Shown here: positions 59,439 to 63,430 of the stretch, in pieces | Position numbering within the stretch: position 1 is the first letter of the stretch | How the letters are laid out: each line of letters begins with the position of its first letter | NCBI GenBank assembly: GCA_948146395.1 | Contig: OX411558.1 | Span: 52,027,622-52,091,621 of the forward strand | Direction: 5' to 3' | DNA length: 64,000 bases | Source of the DNA: Fragum whitleyi | Lineage: Eukaryota; Mollusca; Bivalvia; Cardiida; Cardiidae | Position numbers and translations under genes: made by a program | Notes under the pieces: model-generated | Database searches by the model: none | Seen by the model: only the letters and a program-made list of their open reading frames with translations | What the model was told of the DNA's origin: nothing

Positions 59439-61864
59439 AGGATTATTTCAAATGTTATCTGATTGAATAAGTGAAAATCTCTTTTTCTGTGGTTGCATGG
59501 ATATACCTAGGTAATGAAGCTTTTTTCTCAGGTGAGACTCAGGGCCAACGGCCCTCTTGTTAGATTTGTTGGATCTCGGAGTGTCTATAGACAGAAAGGT
59601 TATCATCTAATTTCACTGTGAGACTGCCTATCGTGTGCACCCACATATATATTTCACATTTTGGGAAATGTCATGCCTTGGCTCAATTTTCATTTCAGGT
59701 CATTTCAGTTTCTGGTCCCAGCCCGATTCTCACGGTAAATCAACAATTAAAGAGTTTATAGAGCAGTGTGTGCATAATTCAGAGAATGGACGGTTCCTCT
59801 ACTTTATACGCCCCAGTGGGCCCGGCAGTCCTCCATTACCCATTCATTTGCTGTATCCTGTTTCAAGGTAAGACCCCATTCGGAACATCACTTGGCCATT
59901 TCCATAAACTACAACATACCTCGGATGTATGCAAGGCGGATTGGTATGTAACAAAATCGTGCATTTTGATAGGCGGAAACAGTGTAAGAAAAACTAGCAC
60001 TGTAGATTTATAGCTTTTACAGTAAATAACGGCTGAATTATCTTATTTTTTGAGAATGACGAATCATTCTCAAAAATGAAGATTTTTCAGCCATTATTTA
60101 AGAATCTTAAGATATTTACATAAGGATATGATGGTTTCACATCAATGACTTTAACAAGTAGCGTTGGCGACATCGAATGTTTTCACTCTAAAGTTTCGAG
60201 GGCTAACGCCATTTTAACTGACGTCATTGAGTATTTCCAAGGGTTTCCCTTAATTTTTAAAAATAGCCCGTCTATGTACATCCGAGGTTGATCGTGAGAT
60301 TGGCCGAGTGGTATTCCGATTGGGTAAGACCCATGCCATAGGGTAATTGTTAGACTCCAGATCACTGGATTGTAGGTTTGTTCCCTGCAGCAAATATCCT
60401 TTCCCTCATATGAAAACATTTTGAAGTGGCGTTAAACTCCATTCAAACAATCAATTAAGGCAAGACAATAATCAAGATAGAAGTAGGAATTTCAAATTGA
60501 CTTTTAATCACTTAAGAGATGAAAAGAATATTGTTCAATTTCATAAGGATAAAAAGCAAAAAGCTAAATCAGTGTTGAAATGTTAGCTCTACCAACTGAT
60601 GGCCAGAAGAACTTAAGTGATGGCTTATTGGATTTCCTGGAAACTTTCACAGGATGATTGTAGAGTTATATGGAAGGTTCCTTTCGAAAATGTGACTAAT
60701 CTTGAGGAAAACATGGAAAAAGGAGTCTTATGATTTTTCACTCACAATACTTTTGTTAATGCAAAATAGACCACAAAACATTATCAGTTTCTTTCAGTTT
60801 TCACAGGATTATTCTATAATTGTAAGAAAGGTTTTGTGTTAAACCTAATTAAAACACAGGAAAAGGGGCATTATTATTGCTAAAAACAAATGGAAGCACA
60901 TGGATATTTTCATGATACATATTCTTTTTAAAGCAATAAAGGTCCTGAAAAATCATTTTAAACTGGGGAGAAAATGTGTAGTCAGTAAAGCATCTCAGGC
61001 CCTAATGGACTTCTTATTTGATTTATATCTCCATGAAAACAAAAGAGTTATCTTTATTTCTCATTATTTGATGATGCAGGGAAAATTCAAATATATTTAT
61101 TGATTTTAAGAAATTTTTGATGAAATTATTTATCATATAAGCATACAAATTTTCATGCTCAAAGCTATGTTCATTGAGGTATGAGTGAAAAAATCCATCT
61201 TATCAGTTTTCAGAAGTCAAACGAAAAAATGTTTCAGTTTGTACCACACTCAAAACTAACTTCAAAAGTCCTATCCACCCACAATACCACTCTTGAAGCT
61301 GACTGAAAAACTGTTGAAAGCTTGGAAAAAAACACATTAAATTTCATCCTTATACTTTCAAGTTTGTTATCTAGAACCACTTGCCATTTCCATACCTCAG
61401 TGCAAAACAGTTGTAACTGTCTATAAACATATGGGCAGTTACAACTGTGTTTCAATAAGCCATCAATCAAGGAATTTGATTCTCTATTGAAATTTTTCTT
61501 TTATCTTATAACTATACAAATATCTGTGTGATAACATCCCGTATGATATTTTTTATGATATCACATAGTTAATTTCAGAACATGATATAATGTGGTTATT
61601 TTTAGAAACTTGCATTTCAGTTAGAAACACCGACGAAAACAAGACAAATTCTCCCAACCTCGTTAGATATTTTTTTCCATACAAAACACTAAGTACGTAT
61701 TATATATTTCCAGATTTGTGCAGATGCAGTCCTTACAACATATGTGTCGATTCCGAATTCTACAAATGGTTCGCCGAGACCACATTGACGATCTCCCAGT
61801 CCCAACCCGTATTAAACAGTATCTCAAAGAAGCTCAGTATTATGTGGAGTACCTGGATGATTAA
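32506..61864 (+). CDS. SOCS7: SOCS7-like SH2 / SOCS-box protein (complete coding model, 7 exons)
   Basis: Joining 32506-33829, 36343-36834, 37520-39868, 41113-41159, 44665-44833, 59699-59867 and 61714-61864 gives one open frame of 1566 codons plus stop, every junction in phase with GT-AG. Residues about 1-1390 are disordered, Ser/Asp/Glu-rich, with six [DE]PxY motifs (Tyr 221, 261, 300, 338, 597, 640) and SH3-type proline stretches. The SH2 domain starts at GWYWGP (1406), with the phosphotyrosine-binding FLVR arginine near 1432. The last 50 residues are a SOCS box: BC box SLQHMCRF, Cul5 box LPVP. SOCS6/7 recruit Elongin B/C-CUL5 ligase to phosphotyrosine proteins. DCGWYWGP, RYILSLSF, HHTR and LLYPVSRF favour SOCS7 over SOCS6. 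Human SOCS7 is near 580 residues, so this N-terminus is unusually long. A splice acceptor lies 10 bp before the ATG, so 5' UTR exon(s) must lie upstream. Confidence 0.9.
33830..34513. other. Intron 1, left part, with a family G fragment
   Basis: About 34270-34510 matches the Helitron-like G copies (GTCTGGAGCATATCAC, ACAGGTGGATAGATCTCATT). The rest is unassigned. Confidence 0.45.
34514..35189. mobile_element. MITE with ~110-bp terminal inverted repeats
   Basis: TTTATAATATGAC at both ends is followed by GTTGAATATTTTTGATATTA and GGAATAACTATGCAAATGAG on each arm. A second inverted pair, CTCGTTTTTATCTG...CAGATAAAAACGAG (34639-34848), is nested within, making a palindrome in a palindrome. Confidence 0.8.
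34639..34848. mobile_element. Nested foldback inside the long-TIR MITE
   Basis: CTCGTTTTTATCTGTTTATA then GATGACTCA is mirrored by TGAGTCATCTATCAACAG and ATAAAAACGAG; ATTGAATGAGTGGTCAT and its complement also pair. Confidence 0.7.
35190..35970. other. Intron 1, unassigned AT-rich stretch
   Basis: No exon or clear element. A short inverted pair around 35630-35700 involves CATACCTCCATGAAA-like sequence. Confidence 0.35.
35971..36314. mobile_element. MITE, family M, 28 bp before exon 2
   Basis: Ends CAGGGTTCAACACTAAGG and TTAGTGTAGAACCCTG are inverted, flanked by CTGCA (35966-35970) and CTGTA (36315-36319), a 5-bp duplication with one change. Carries GGAGTCC motifs and the AAGAAGAAATTGC / GCAATTTCTTCTT hairpin. 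Confidence 0.85.
36343..36834 (+). CDS. SOCS7: SOCS7-like exon 2
   Basis: Acceptor TTTGCACATTTCAG, donor AAAAG|GTATTT, phase 1 at both ends, so the exon could be skipped without changing frame. It encodes Ser/Thr/Lys-rich sequence with a three-fold phrase (RPSNLNSEKKGIKS, IPSNLNSEIKSIQS, RPSRIQTEIKDVKA) and ends with DPGYAECADAIK (Tyr 597), repeated almost exactly at the start of exon 3. Confidence 0.88.
36835..37519. other. Intron 2, no recognised element
   Basis: AT-rich; no repeat or RNA gene was seen. It ends with the acceptor CACAATATTTGCAG. Confidence 0.4.
37520..39868 (+). CDS. SOCS7: SOCS7-like exon 3 (large, disordered)
   Basis: 2349 nt, phase 1 to phase 1. It starts GLPPYQPFSDGSE and soon has EPGYAECADAIKS (Tyr 640). 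The rest is acidic and Ser-rich, with SH3-ligand stretches EAPPLPARN, LTPPPRPPSYN and PPAIPPRARLRR, the last just before the SH2-linked exons. Human SOCS7 was first described as a Nck/Grb2/PLC-gamma SH3-binding protein, which fits. Donor AGAG|GTAAAA. Confidence 0.88.
39869..40235. other. Intron 3, left part, unassigned
   Basis: Open frame from exon 3 runs on for 13 codons past the donor and then stops. Nothing else recognised. Confidence 0.35.
40236..40425. mobile_element. Foldback MITE, family N
   Basis: CACGTTTTTTCAGGCGTTAA and AAAGCCCTCAAAAATGTGAA match the arms of the copy at 4420-4560. Confidence 0.5.
40771..41017. mobile_element. piggyBac-like MITE, type 2
   Basis: TTAA at both ends (40771-40774, 41014-41017), termini ACCTTGTCATGCTGAAT and CAGAATGACAAGGG, interior AGACTGCACATATGTGCAGG. 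It ends 96 bp before exon 4. Confidence 0.75.
41113..41159 (+). CDS. SOCS7: SOCS7-like exon 4 (47 nt linker to SH2)
   Basis: Acceptor TTTTTCCCTTCAG, donor GGAT|GTAAGT. With one base from exon 3 it encodes DSSSQDFMESMRQLKD, leading into CGWYWGP of exon 5; human SOCS7 has a similar helix ending LKD or LAQ before CGWYWGP. Phase 1 in, phase 0 out. Confidence 0.85.
41160..41790. other. Intron 4, left part, with SINE fragment
   Basis: TTCTTTCCGACTATTTGTCT with CACCAATGGGTTG (41218-41255) matches the middle of the SINEs at 43585 and 63535. The rest is unassigned. Confidence 0.45.
41791..42019. mobile_element. piggyBac-like MITE, type 1, reverse orientation
   Basis: TTAA flanks; ends ACTTTCCTGTTTTACAAAAT and GATTAAACAGCAAAGGG; central AAGAAGAAATTGC / GCAATTTCTTCTT hairpin. 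Confidence 0.75.
42166..43047 (-). mobile_element. Helitron-like element (family C) with ~170-bp units
   Basis: Minus strand 5' end ACAAGAGGACCATGATTGTC then GCTCACCTGAG; 3' end TGAGCACTTTGTGCTCAGGT then GAGCTAA. The phrase CAATCAAGCTGAAACTTGGC recurs near 42303, 42473 and 42650. Confidence 0.7.
43136..43404. mobile_element. MITE of the GTGACCC family (L), complete
   Basis: Ends ATATGTGACCCGTCACACGA and TGTGTGACGGTTCACATGT inverted; GGAAACATCTTGG and CCAGATGGTCCC just inside. A further fragment is at 43877-44000. Confidence 0.7.
43585..43852 (+). mobile_element. tRNA-derived SINE
   Basis: The head has an A-box-like TAGCTCAGTTGGTAGCG and a decayed B box (GTTTTGATCCC) over an Asp/Glu-like tRNA outline; the body has ACTATTTGTCTACCACCAAT and AGCAGCTGGAGGCTAGAAAA, shared with 63535-63780. 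The body and tail make it a SINE rather than a tRNA gene. Confidence 0.75.
44290..44656. mobile_element. MITE, family M, directly at the exon 5 splice acceptor
   Basis: Ends CAGGTTTCGACACTAAGG and TAAGTGTTGACCCCTG, flanked by TATTT (44285-44289 and 44657-44661), a 5-bp duplication. The right TATTT plus CAG forms the exon 5 acceptor, so the element went in eight bases before the exon. Carries GGAGTCC motifs and the hairpin AAGAAGAAATTGC / GCAATTTCTTCTT. Confidence 0.88.
44665..44833 (+). CDS. SOCS7: SOCS7-like exon 5 (SH2 domain, first half)
   Basis: Encodes CGWYWGPLSWEEAEQKLANK, then GTFLVRDSSDERYILSLSF and HHTRIEHHRG. The FLVRDSS motif supplies the phosphotyrosine-binding arginine. Acceptor TATTTCAG belongs to the target duplication of a MITE. 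The donor AGAG|GTAATA is the first of three near-identical tandem copies. Phase 0 in, phase 1 out. Confidence 0.93.
44826..44887 (+). repeat. Three tandem ~20-bp copies of the exon 5 donor site
   Basis: CATAGAGGTAATATTTATAT, CATAGAGGTAATACTTACTT and CACAGAGGTAATACTTACAC follow each other, each with an AGAG|GTAATA donor. The first is in phase with exon 6; the next two would add 20 and 40 nt. Confidence 0.85.
44941..45228 (-). mobile_element. Helitron-like element (family G)
   Basis: Minus strand start ACAAGAGACGTTTGTAATAC, end GAGGGCATAAAAA. Interior GTCTGGAGCATATCTCATAG and ACAGGTGGATAGATCTCATT shared with 13600 and 34270. Confidence 0.6.
45453..45649. mobile_element. Foldback MITE (TAAGGTAGTGGACCCG)
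   Basis: Left arm AAGGTAGTGGACCCGTAATA, right arm TATTACGGGTCCACTACCTT. Inside, ATGTTAACCAAGGTTTCCTA occurs twice in direct and once in inverted order. A half copy lies at 13148-13232. Confidence 0.8.
45662..45913. mobile_element. MITE, GAGCCTGTGCATGAG family
   Basis: Ends TTGAGCCTGTGCATGAGATT and GGAAATGTCACACACAGGCT are inverted; same family as 182-420 and 63172-63430. Confidence 0.65.
45941..46186. mobile_element. piggyBac-like MITE, type 2
   Basis: TTAA at 45941-45944 and 46183-46186; ends CCCTTGTCATGCTGAAT and CTCAGCATGACAAGGG are nearly perfect inverted repeats. Confidence 0.8.
46187..46635. other. Intron 5, unassigned stretch
   Basis: Contains a partial GAGCCTCTGCATGAC end near 46532. 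No gene is seen. Confidence 0.35.
46636..47667 (-). mobile_element. Helitron-like element (family A), 3' portion, split by the gypsy element
   Basis: Starts (3' end on the minus strand) with a near-perfect palindrome TTTTTAGCTCACCTGAGCAC / GTGCTCAGGTGAGCTAAAAA. About six units of ~165 bp follow, with ATGATCAGCWTATGGACCTT-like phrases. The matching 5' part is at 58907-59562. Its last bases GTAC are the target duplication of the retrotransposon. Confidence 0.75.
47668..48962 (-). repeat. 3' LTR of the gypsy element
   Basis: 1295 bp, minus-strand start TGTGAGGAATGGG and end CATTACA. It contains several CCTCAC / GTGAGG palindromic modules (48340-48500), e.g. GAATCCTCACCGTGAGGATT, which may be transcription control sites. 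It has 60 bp (47668-47727) not present in the other LTR. Confidence 0.9.
48963..48978 (-). promoter_or_regulatory. Polypurine tract
   Basis: Minus strand GTAAGTGGGGGGATAG lies directly before the TGTGAGG start of the 3' LTR, the place from which plus-strand DNA synthesis is primed in LTR retroelements. Confidence 0.85.
48979..50095. other. Gypsy element, non-coding stretch between accessory gene and polypurine tract
   Basis: AT-rich, no reading frame of note on the element's coding strand. May be 3' UTR. Confidence 0.45.
50096..50533 (-). CDS. C-terminal part of the gypsy accessory protein (out of frame)
   Basis: 145 codons beginning MDLPSATDFFIPPLPSSPES and ending in a charged tail (VSRSVQTSTDDLE). 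It continues the zinc-finger gene in another frame, joined near 50530 at the end of the Pro/Thr repeat. Compared with other units, the last repeat lacks seven bases of the ACC-rich part, which explains the frame change. The acidic, Pro-rich character resembles a regulatory tail; no known domain is recognised. Confidence 0.6.
   Translation of the reverse strand: MDLPSATDFFIPPLPSSPESYIPGSLEDFLNGYGLERQEPQFPPRRVTVPARRPLDPRLLFRDAPSSFLEDTTSRLARREARETITLANTEGDVSVDFFAQGWSVSRKETVSLRDGRTVTMTTSFTLNEPVKVSRSVQTSTDDLE
50443..51252 (-). CDS. Gypsy accessory protein: two C2H2 zinc fingers plus 18-residue tandem repeats
   Basis: From the ATG at 51252 the frame reads MSGRYTCPPCGMAYDTAKQL. Fingers follow the patterns C-x2-C-x12-H-x4-H (about residues 7-28) and C-x2-C-x14-H-x4-H (about residues 33-57). 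After a spacer come seven or so units of 18 residues built on TNQPPPTKTHTPARPPPT. The gene occupies the place where env lies in retrovirus-like elements, but it has no signal peptide or membrane segment, so it is not an envelope. A nucleic-acid-binding or regulatory role is inferred from the fingers only. Nothing else in the window resembles it. Confidence 0.75.
   Translation of the reverse strand: MSGRYTCPPCGMAYDTAKQLNRHHQDRHGPQLECKTCRSKFPEKRTDNMRRHLILRHHFGREMTLDEVRGEFIPIFEECPTPLPNERVQSMVLAKQPPATTLHTHHQQEPPTTNPPPPTKTHTPARPPPTTNQPPPTKSHTPARPPPTTNQPPPTKTHTPARPLPTTNQPPPTKTHTPARPPPTTNPPPPTKTHTPARPPPTTNQPPPTKTHTPARPPPTTNQPPPTKTHTPARPLPTNPWTCPLLRTSSYLLCHPVPSPIYLVVWRIS
50530..50940. repeat. 54-bp minisatellite within the accessory gene
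   Basis: Units of TTGGTTGGGGGTGGTTGG and TTGGTGGTTGGTGGTGG, then CCTGGCTGGTGTGTGTGTC on the plus strand, about seven copies. Length is a multiple of three, so long frames on the opposite strand are by-products. Confidence 0.9.
51571..52752 (-). pseudogene. Gypsy integrase region, interrupted
   Basis: The HHCC zinc module (HDHMTAGHLGQKKTY...CAKCVNC), the catalytic core (IGIDLIGPLP, then SDQG, then FHPATNGLVE, giving D, D and E) and the C-terminal GPY/F module (WEGPYVVVK) are all recognisable. The frame is broken relative to RT near 52690, and in-frame stops stand at 52243-52245 (TAG), 52153-52155 (TAA) and 51823-51825 (TAA). The enzyme would insert element DNA into the host genome; this copy cannot make it whole. 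Confidence 0.88.
52688..55372 (-). CDS. Gypsy pol: protease, reverse transcriptase, RNase H
   Basis: The open frame runs from the frameshift site overlapping the gag stop down to 52688. The retropepsin site LLDTGSAASI lies at about 55226-55240. RT shows LRLAIDYRKLNVVTLKDSYP and the catalytic YVDD (53936-53947) within LIYVDDILIF. RNase H follows with LDTDCS, RRELLAI and RTDHSALAW. The frame stops at YHV just before the integrase, where ancestral pol would have continued; a one-base change in frame separates them. An ATG at 55189 exists but lies after the protease active site, so translation most likely comes from gag by frameshift. Confidence 0.92.
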   Translation of the reverse strand, partial: GKLQLAGAEGQASALEFGPTTKISSSFSSFYIPVSLFDFNLHALLDTGSAASIISHDKLQSMHHAEMPEIRPTSTVFKAADGGTITSQGFITATLLIEGTEFQHQFLVANIDVPCIIGSDFMNRHDLTLAMGSGTVHCKGKIIQCVWEDQLPRVYRIAVGETLTLPPSSENLIQGVFYNEIPHFDTGLIDESETALLEDGVIVAKAVVTTNQKEVPLRLINLNDKPLKLYKDRSLAWCCKAESVGQQQNSANVNRITGAPLTNQELPEHLAPLLDECRETLTKDEEQSVKELLLKYQHIFSKSKSDLGCTDLIKHKINTGLAPPIKQNPRRLQQKVQEEVNAEVDRLLDAGIIEESHGPWAAPIVPVRKPDQSLRLAIDYRKLNVVTLKDSYPLPRIQDCLDCLKGAQFYSSLDCSSGFHQVQMEPEDMDKTSFVCQKGQYRFKVLSFGLTNAVATFQRLMEYVMSGLQYQTVLIYVDDILIFTVNFDSHINQLEEVFIRLENARLKIMPKKCHLFQVRLHFLGHIVDKNGITPNDAKIKAVTDWPTPTSAKQVASFVGLVSYYRRMIKGFADNARPLHKLTHKGVPFVWTEECKVAFEKLKKALVNSPVLGYPNSHDQYILDTDCSSFCLGSVLQQKQEGVIRVIAYYSRVLSKAERQYCVTRRELLAIVDSVKHFHHYLYGVNFLVRTDHSALAWALKFQTPMGQMSRWINTLSLYDFVVEHRSGKQHGNADALSRRPCGTCSHCEKVEKADRDQTYNADQCLGSRHVVATKSSHSGTYETGTEWTRYGDHMGDSGFSQDFKNVVTGPSARALLCATVDGKSPDSYTSDPLWNPVWRTHSAGENECDWRSVQQSDSELKILVECLRKDERPSVKDISHFSTEFKYYWSYYHV
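55357..56733 (-). CDS. Gypsy gag (capsid and nucleocapsid)
   Basis: The frame contains a retrotransposon capsid segment (FDGSTDLNAYLTQFEMISQL, NLRESAAEIL, LVQRFEPSNQRKVQVAKLRS) and, near the end, a zinc knuckle CFRCGSPEHYIRNC (C-x2-C-x4-H-x4-C). Gag builds the particle that carries element RNA. The frame is open upstream to about 56810 but has no ATG there; the first ATG is at about residue 53, so the true start probably lies in the frame at 56661-56924 with a frame change in this copy. It ends with GNCN and TAG four codons after the slippery heptamer. Confidence 0.88.
   Translation of the reverse strand: MQSNLRAESNDQSEEVYGTPSGEVTWRRRQGLERDTIEDQELIPPRRSSTRFRMDTSRGSAKPCEVPDKGSGYLSVLGTGLGPACGHLNGEKRITGEGRGDADFVGGSGSLGLPGYRPGTNLRHNRIDNRGVYSDVFDGRYRSPEGPFRGMLNTNNRPVDQFHRSNIKAPTFDGSTDLNAYLTQFEMISQLNGWSEATQAMQLAVNLRESAAEILNDIPQHLRQDYSLIVENLVQRFEPSNQRKVQVAKLRSRLRRRNESLDDLANDIKKMVRLAYPDLNMRCKEEMALDCFSEAVNDEQLRQALIIGCPKTMTEALRIAVESELNLSRRSSSHCRGVQEHDAFQNQYDYERPDEVPYYQPPNFYSTDLYNRIAQIEKAMQNNNQQKYQNKRPNDKPKNGVCFRCGSPEHYIRNCPVPPSQEHHPYNRYHNPQYNQNKTEPMNQQPTVSGNSKQGNCN
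55366..55372 (-). promoter_or_regulatory. Candidate -1 ribosomal frameshift site GGGAAAC
   Basis: On the minus strand CAG GGA AAC TGC AAT TAG is the gag end. The heptamer G GGA AAC is in the correct zero-frame phase (X XXY YYZ), and slipping back one base enters the open pol frame (GGG AAA CTG CAA TTA). Confidence 0.8.
56661..56924 (-). pseudogene. Probable gag N-terminus in another frame
   Basis: From the ATG at 56924 it reads MDTTIGEDEPVTRSKPTPTV and overlaps the gag frame by about 150 bases. Nothing else between the primer site and gag offers a start. A single-frame change between this and the main gag frame is inferred; alternatively gag starts at an internal ATG. Confidence 0.5.
56925..57646 (-). 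other. Gypsy 5' leader
   Basis: Untranslated stretch between the primer site and the first gag ATG. Plus-strand short direct repeats GGATCRG and TTTGGCATGG near 57220-57270. No gene. Confidence 0.5.
57647..57664 (-). promoter_or_regulatory. Candidate tRNA primer binding site
   Basis: Minus strand TGGTGGCAGAGTTTGTGG follows the 5' LTR directly. The first nine bases (TGGTGGCAG) complement the 3' end CTGCCACCA of animal tRNA-Leu; later bases fit less well. Confidence 0.6.
57665..58906 (-). repeat. 5' LTR of the gypsy element
   Basis: 1242 bp, matching 47728-48962 with few differences. Its inner end stops at CCCGAGT, 60 bp short of the end seen in the 3' LTR. Confidence 0.9.
58907..59562 (-). 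mobile_element. Helitron-like element (family A), 5' portion
   Basis: Continues the ~165-bp units interrupted at 47667 and ends with CTCAGGTGAGACTCAGGGCC then AACGGCCCTCTTGTT, which on the minus strand is the ACAAGAGGGCCGTTGGCCCT hairpin start of the family. Confidence 0.7.
59407..59437. repeat. Poly-G tract (31 bases)
   Basis: Uninterrupted G run inside the family A element, about 260 bp upstream of exon 6. Length should be treated as uncertain. Confidence 0.9.
59600..59686. mobile_element. MITE right end next to exon 6
   Basis: GGGAAATGTCATGCCTTGGC then TCAA matches the right terminus of the GAGCCTGTGC family; the left half is not clear. It ends 12 bp before the exon 6 acceptor. Confidence 0.5.
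59699..59867 (+). CDS. SOCS7: SOCS7-like exon 6 (SH2 domain, second half)
   Basis: Acceptor CAATTTTCATTTCAG, donor TCAAG|GTAAGA. Encodes HFSFWSQPDSHGKSTIKEFI, then HNSENGRFLYFIRPSGPGSP and LLYPVSR. Human SOCS7 has NGKFLYF and LLYPVSRF in the same places. Phase 1 in, phase 2 out. Confidence 0.93.
59868..60297. other. Intron 6, left part, unassigned
   Basis: An inverted pair GAGAATGACGAATCATTCTC lies near 60050. No gene. Confidence 0.4.
60298..60450 (+). mobile_element. tRNA-derived SINE, second type
   Basis: Head TGAGATTGGCCGAGTGGTAT (A-box-like, Leu/Ser-type) and GGTTTGTTCCC (B-box-like), tail GAAGTGGCGTTAAACTCC followed by ATTCAAACAATC. Different from the 43585 type. Confidence 0.6.
60451..61402. 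other. Intron 6, right part, unassigned
   Basis: AT-rich, with blocks ending in TTTCACAGGATGATT and TTTTCACAGGATTATT that suggest an old Helitron-like fragment. No exon seen. Confidence 0.35.
61403..61455. mobile_element. Foldback core related to 32395-32473
   Basis: AAAACAGTTGTAACTGTC pairs with GGCAGTTACAACTGTGTTT; the loop has ATAAACATAT. Confidence 0.6.
61714..61864 (+). CDS. SOCS7: SOCS7-like exon 7 (SOCS box and stop)
   Basis: Acceptor TATATATTTCCAG. Encodes FVQMQSLQHMCRFRILQMVR, then RDHIDDLPVPTRIKQYL and a short tail to TAA at 61862-61864. SLQHMCRF is the Elongin BC box (S-L-x3-C) and LPVP the Cul5 box. Human SOCS7 has a longer tail after the Cul5 box. Confidence 0.93.
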
Positions 61865-61912
61865 ATCATTAAATCATTATCAGACAACAAAACTCTAGAC
61901 TGGTCCAATCTC

Positions 61913-61918
61913 AATAAA
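61913..61918 (+). terminator. Poly(A) signal AATAAA of the SOCS7-like gene
   Basis: AATAAA 49 bases after the stop codon. It would give a very short 3' UTR; later signals are possible. Confidence 0.6.
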
Positions 61919-62040
61919 GTTACAGAAGACACTTCTTAGTTGATGGAATTCCAAGCATCTTTGTCTTTTTTTTTGGAAAGAAAATATTTTTTTAGGAATA
62001 AAAACATATTTTTTCTCAAGACAAACAGTAAAGGAAAAGA

Positions 62041-62225
62041 AGAAGAGGCTTGCAAGGAAACTTTGTGGGAAAAGAAGAATTGCTTCAGGTTACAGATGTT
62101 AAAACCCTTTCCTTTACAAGTGCTGCATTTTATGTCCCTGTGAATTATTATTTGAGGAAATGTTGTTAAAAAAAAAGGAAATTGTTTGTCACAAACAATT
62201 TCTTCTTTTTTCAACAATAATTTCT
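62041..62225. mobile_element. MITE fragment with two AAGAAG/TTCTTC hairpin modules
   Basis: AAAAGAAGAATTGCTTC near 62071 and GGAAATTGTTTGTCACAAAC then AATTTCTTCTTTTTTC at 62178-62212. Same module as in families M, K and piggyBac type 1; termini not clear. Confidence 0.55.
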
Positions 62226-62569
62226 ACAAAATAGGATTGTTTCTTTTAAGATTACACATAATTTTTCTTGCCATCTGAAACCTCAATTTTGAGAAGTCTA
62301 AGATAATGAAAAATTCCATTCCCTACTTAAAGCATTCTAAAATAAAAAAAAACAACTTCAAACCGGTCAAAATTCAAAAAAGGCAAGCAGACAAACATGT
62401 AGAATTAGGGAAAGATTCTTTTCATCATGCTTTGTTTTTTGTGGTTTTGGAATTGAGAAAAGGTGAGATTTTATAATTAAGAATGAAATAAGCCTGTGCG
62501 GGATATTTACATCAATTTCAATTGTGCGGGAGACGCAAACATAGAGCAACTAATACAACCACTCAATGA

Positions 62570-62742
62570 TATAGAGAATATTCGTTTGTTTCAGTGTAAG
62601 ATCGATTGATATTTCATTGAGTGAACAACAAAAGCTATATTTTCATGAGTGGCAGAGCCACGAGTGTGAAATATAGTTTTTGTTGTTCACGAAATGAAAT
62701 ATTAATCGATCTTGAACGAAAACAAACGATTATTCTATTTCT
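62570..62742. mobile_element. Foldback element with ~75-bp arms
   Basis: TATTCGTTTGTTTCAGTGTA and GATCGATTGATATTTCATT pair with AATGAAATATTAATCGATC and AACGAAAACAAACGATTA; the loop is GAGTGGCAGAGCCACGAGTG. Confidence 0.85.
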
Positions 62743-63171
62743 TTAATGCAAAAATGACACAAAATGTGAATTTTCTAGGACATATTTCCGTCAAACGCGT
62801 CATTTTGAGCGTGATTGCTATGCAACGTTCATTGTGACGTCACTTATTTCGCCCCGCATAGATGACGTCAGATAGGATGAAATGCACAAAAGCAGGGTAT
62901 AAGTTTTTGATAATTTCACTGCTTTTGTCATGGGATTATCAAGTGATAATCTACCGTTATGTCTAGATAAACCACCGAAAAGCATTAAAGAAACAAGAAT
63001 ATTTGTTGCTGATCTGAAATGAAATTAGGACATTATGACTATCTGTTTACAGAGTGTACAGTGAAGACTCTGGTCACACTGTTCATGCACAGGCTTTGCA
63101 CACTTGTGATTGTGAAATTTCTGAACACACTGCTTATGCACAGGCTTTGTACACTTGTGATTTTGAAATTG

Positions 63172-63430
63172 TTGGAAATGAGCCTGCACGTGAGATTTCC
63201 AACAAATTCATATATGCCCAAAGCAAAGACTCTGACCAGCCTGTGCATCTGCACAGTCTGACCAGAGTCTTCACTGTGCATTTAATTGATAGATAAGGTC
63301 CCAAAGTATCTGTAGACCACCAGGTAACTTTATATTTACGATATGTGGCTGTCAACGCTACTCAGCCTTTGCACATAAGGAACTTTTCAAATTGTTGGAA
63401 ATTTCATGCACAAATATCATGCACAGGCTC
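63172..63430. mobile_element. MITE, GAGCCTGTGCATGAG family
   Basis: Ends ATGAGCCTGCACGTGAGATT and CATGCACAGGCTCAAAG inverted; the same family as 182-420. Left of it, 63054-63170 has three short blocks with ATGCACAGGCTTTGCACACT in direct repetition. Confidence 0.7.
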
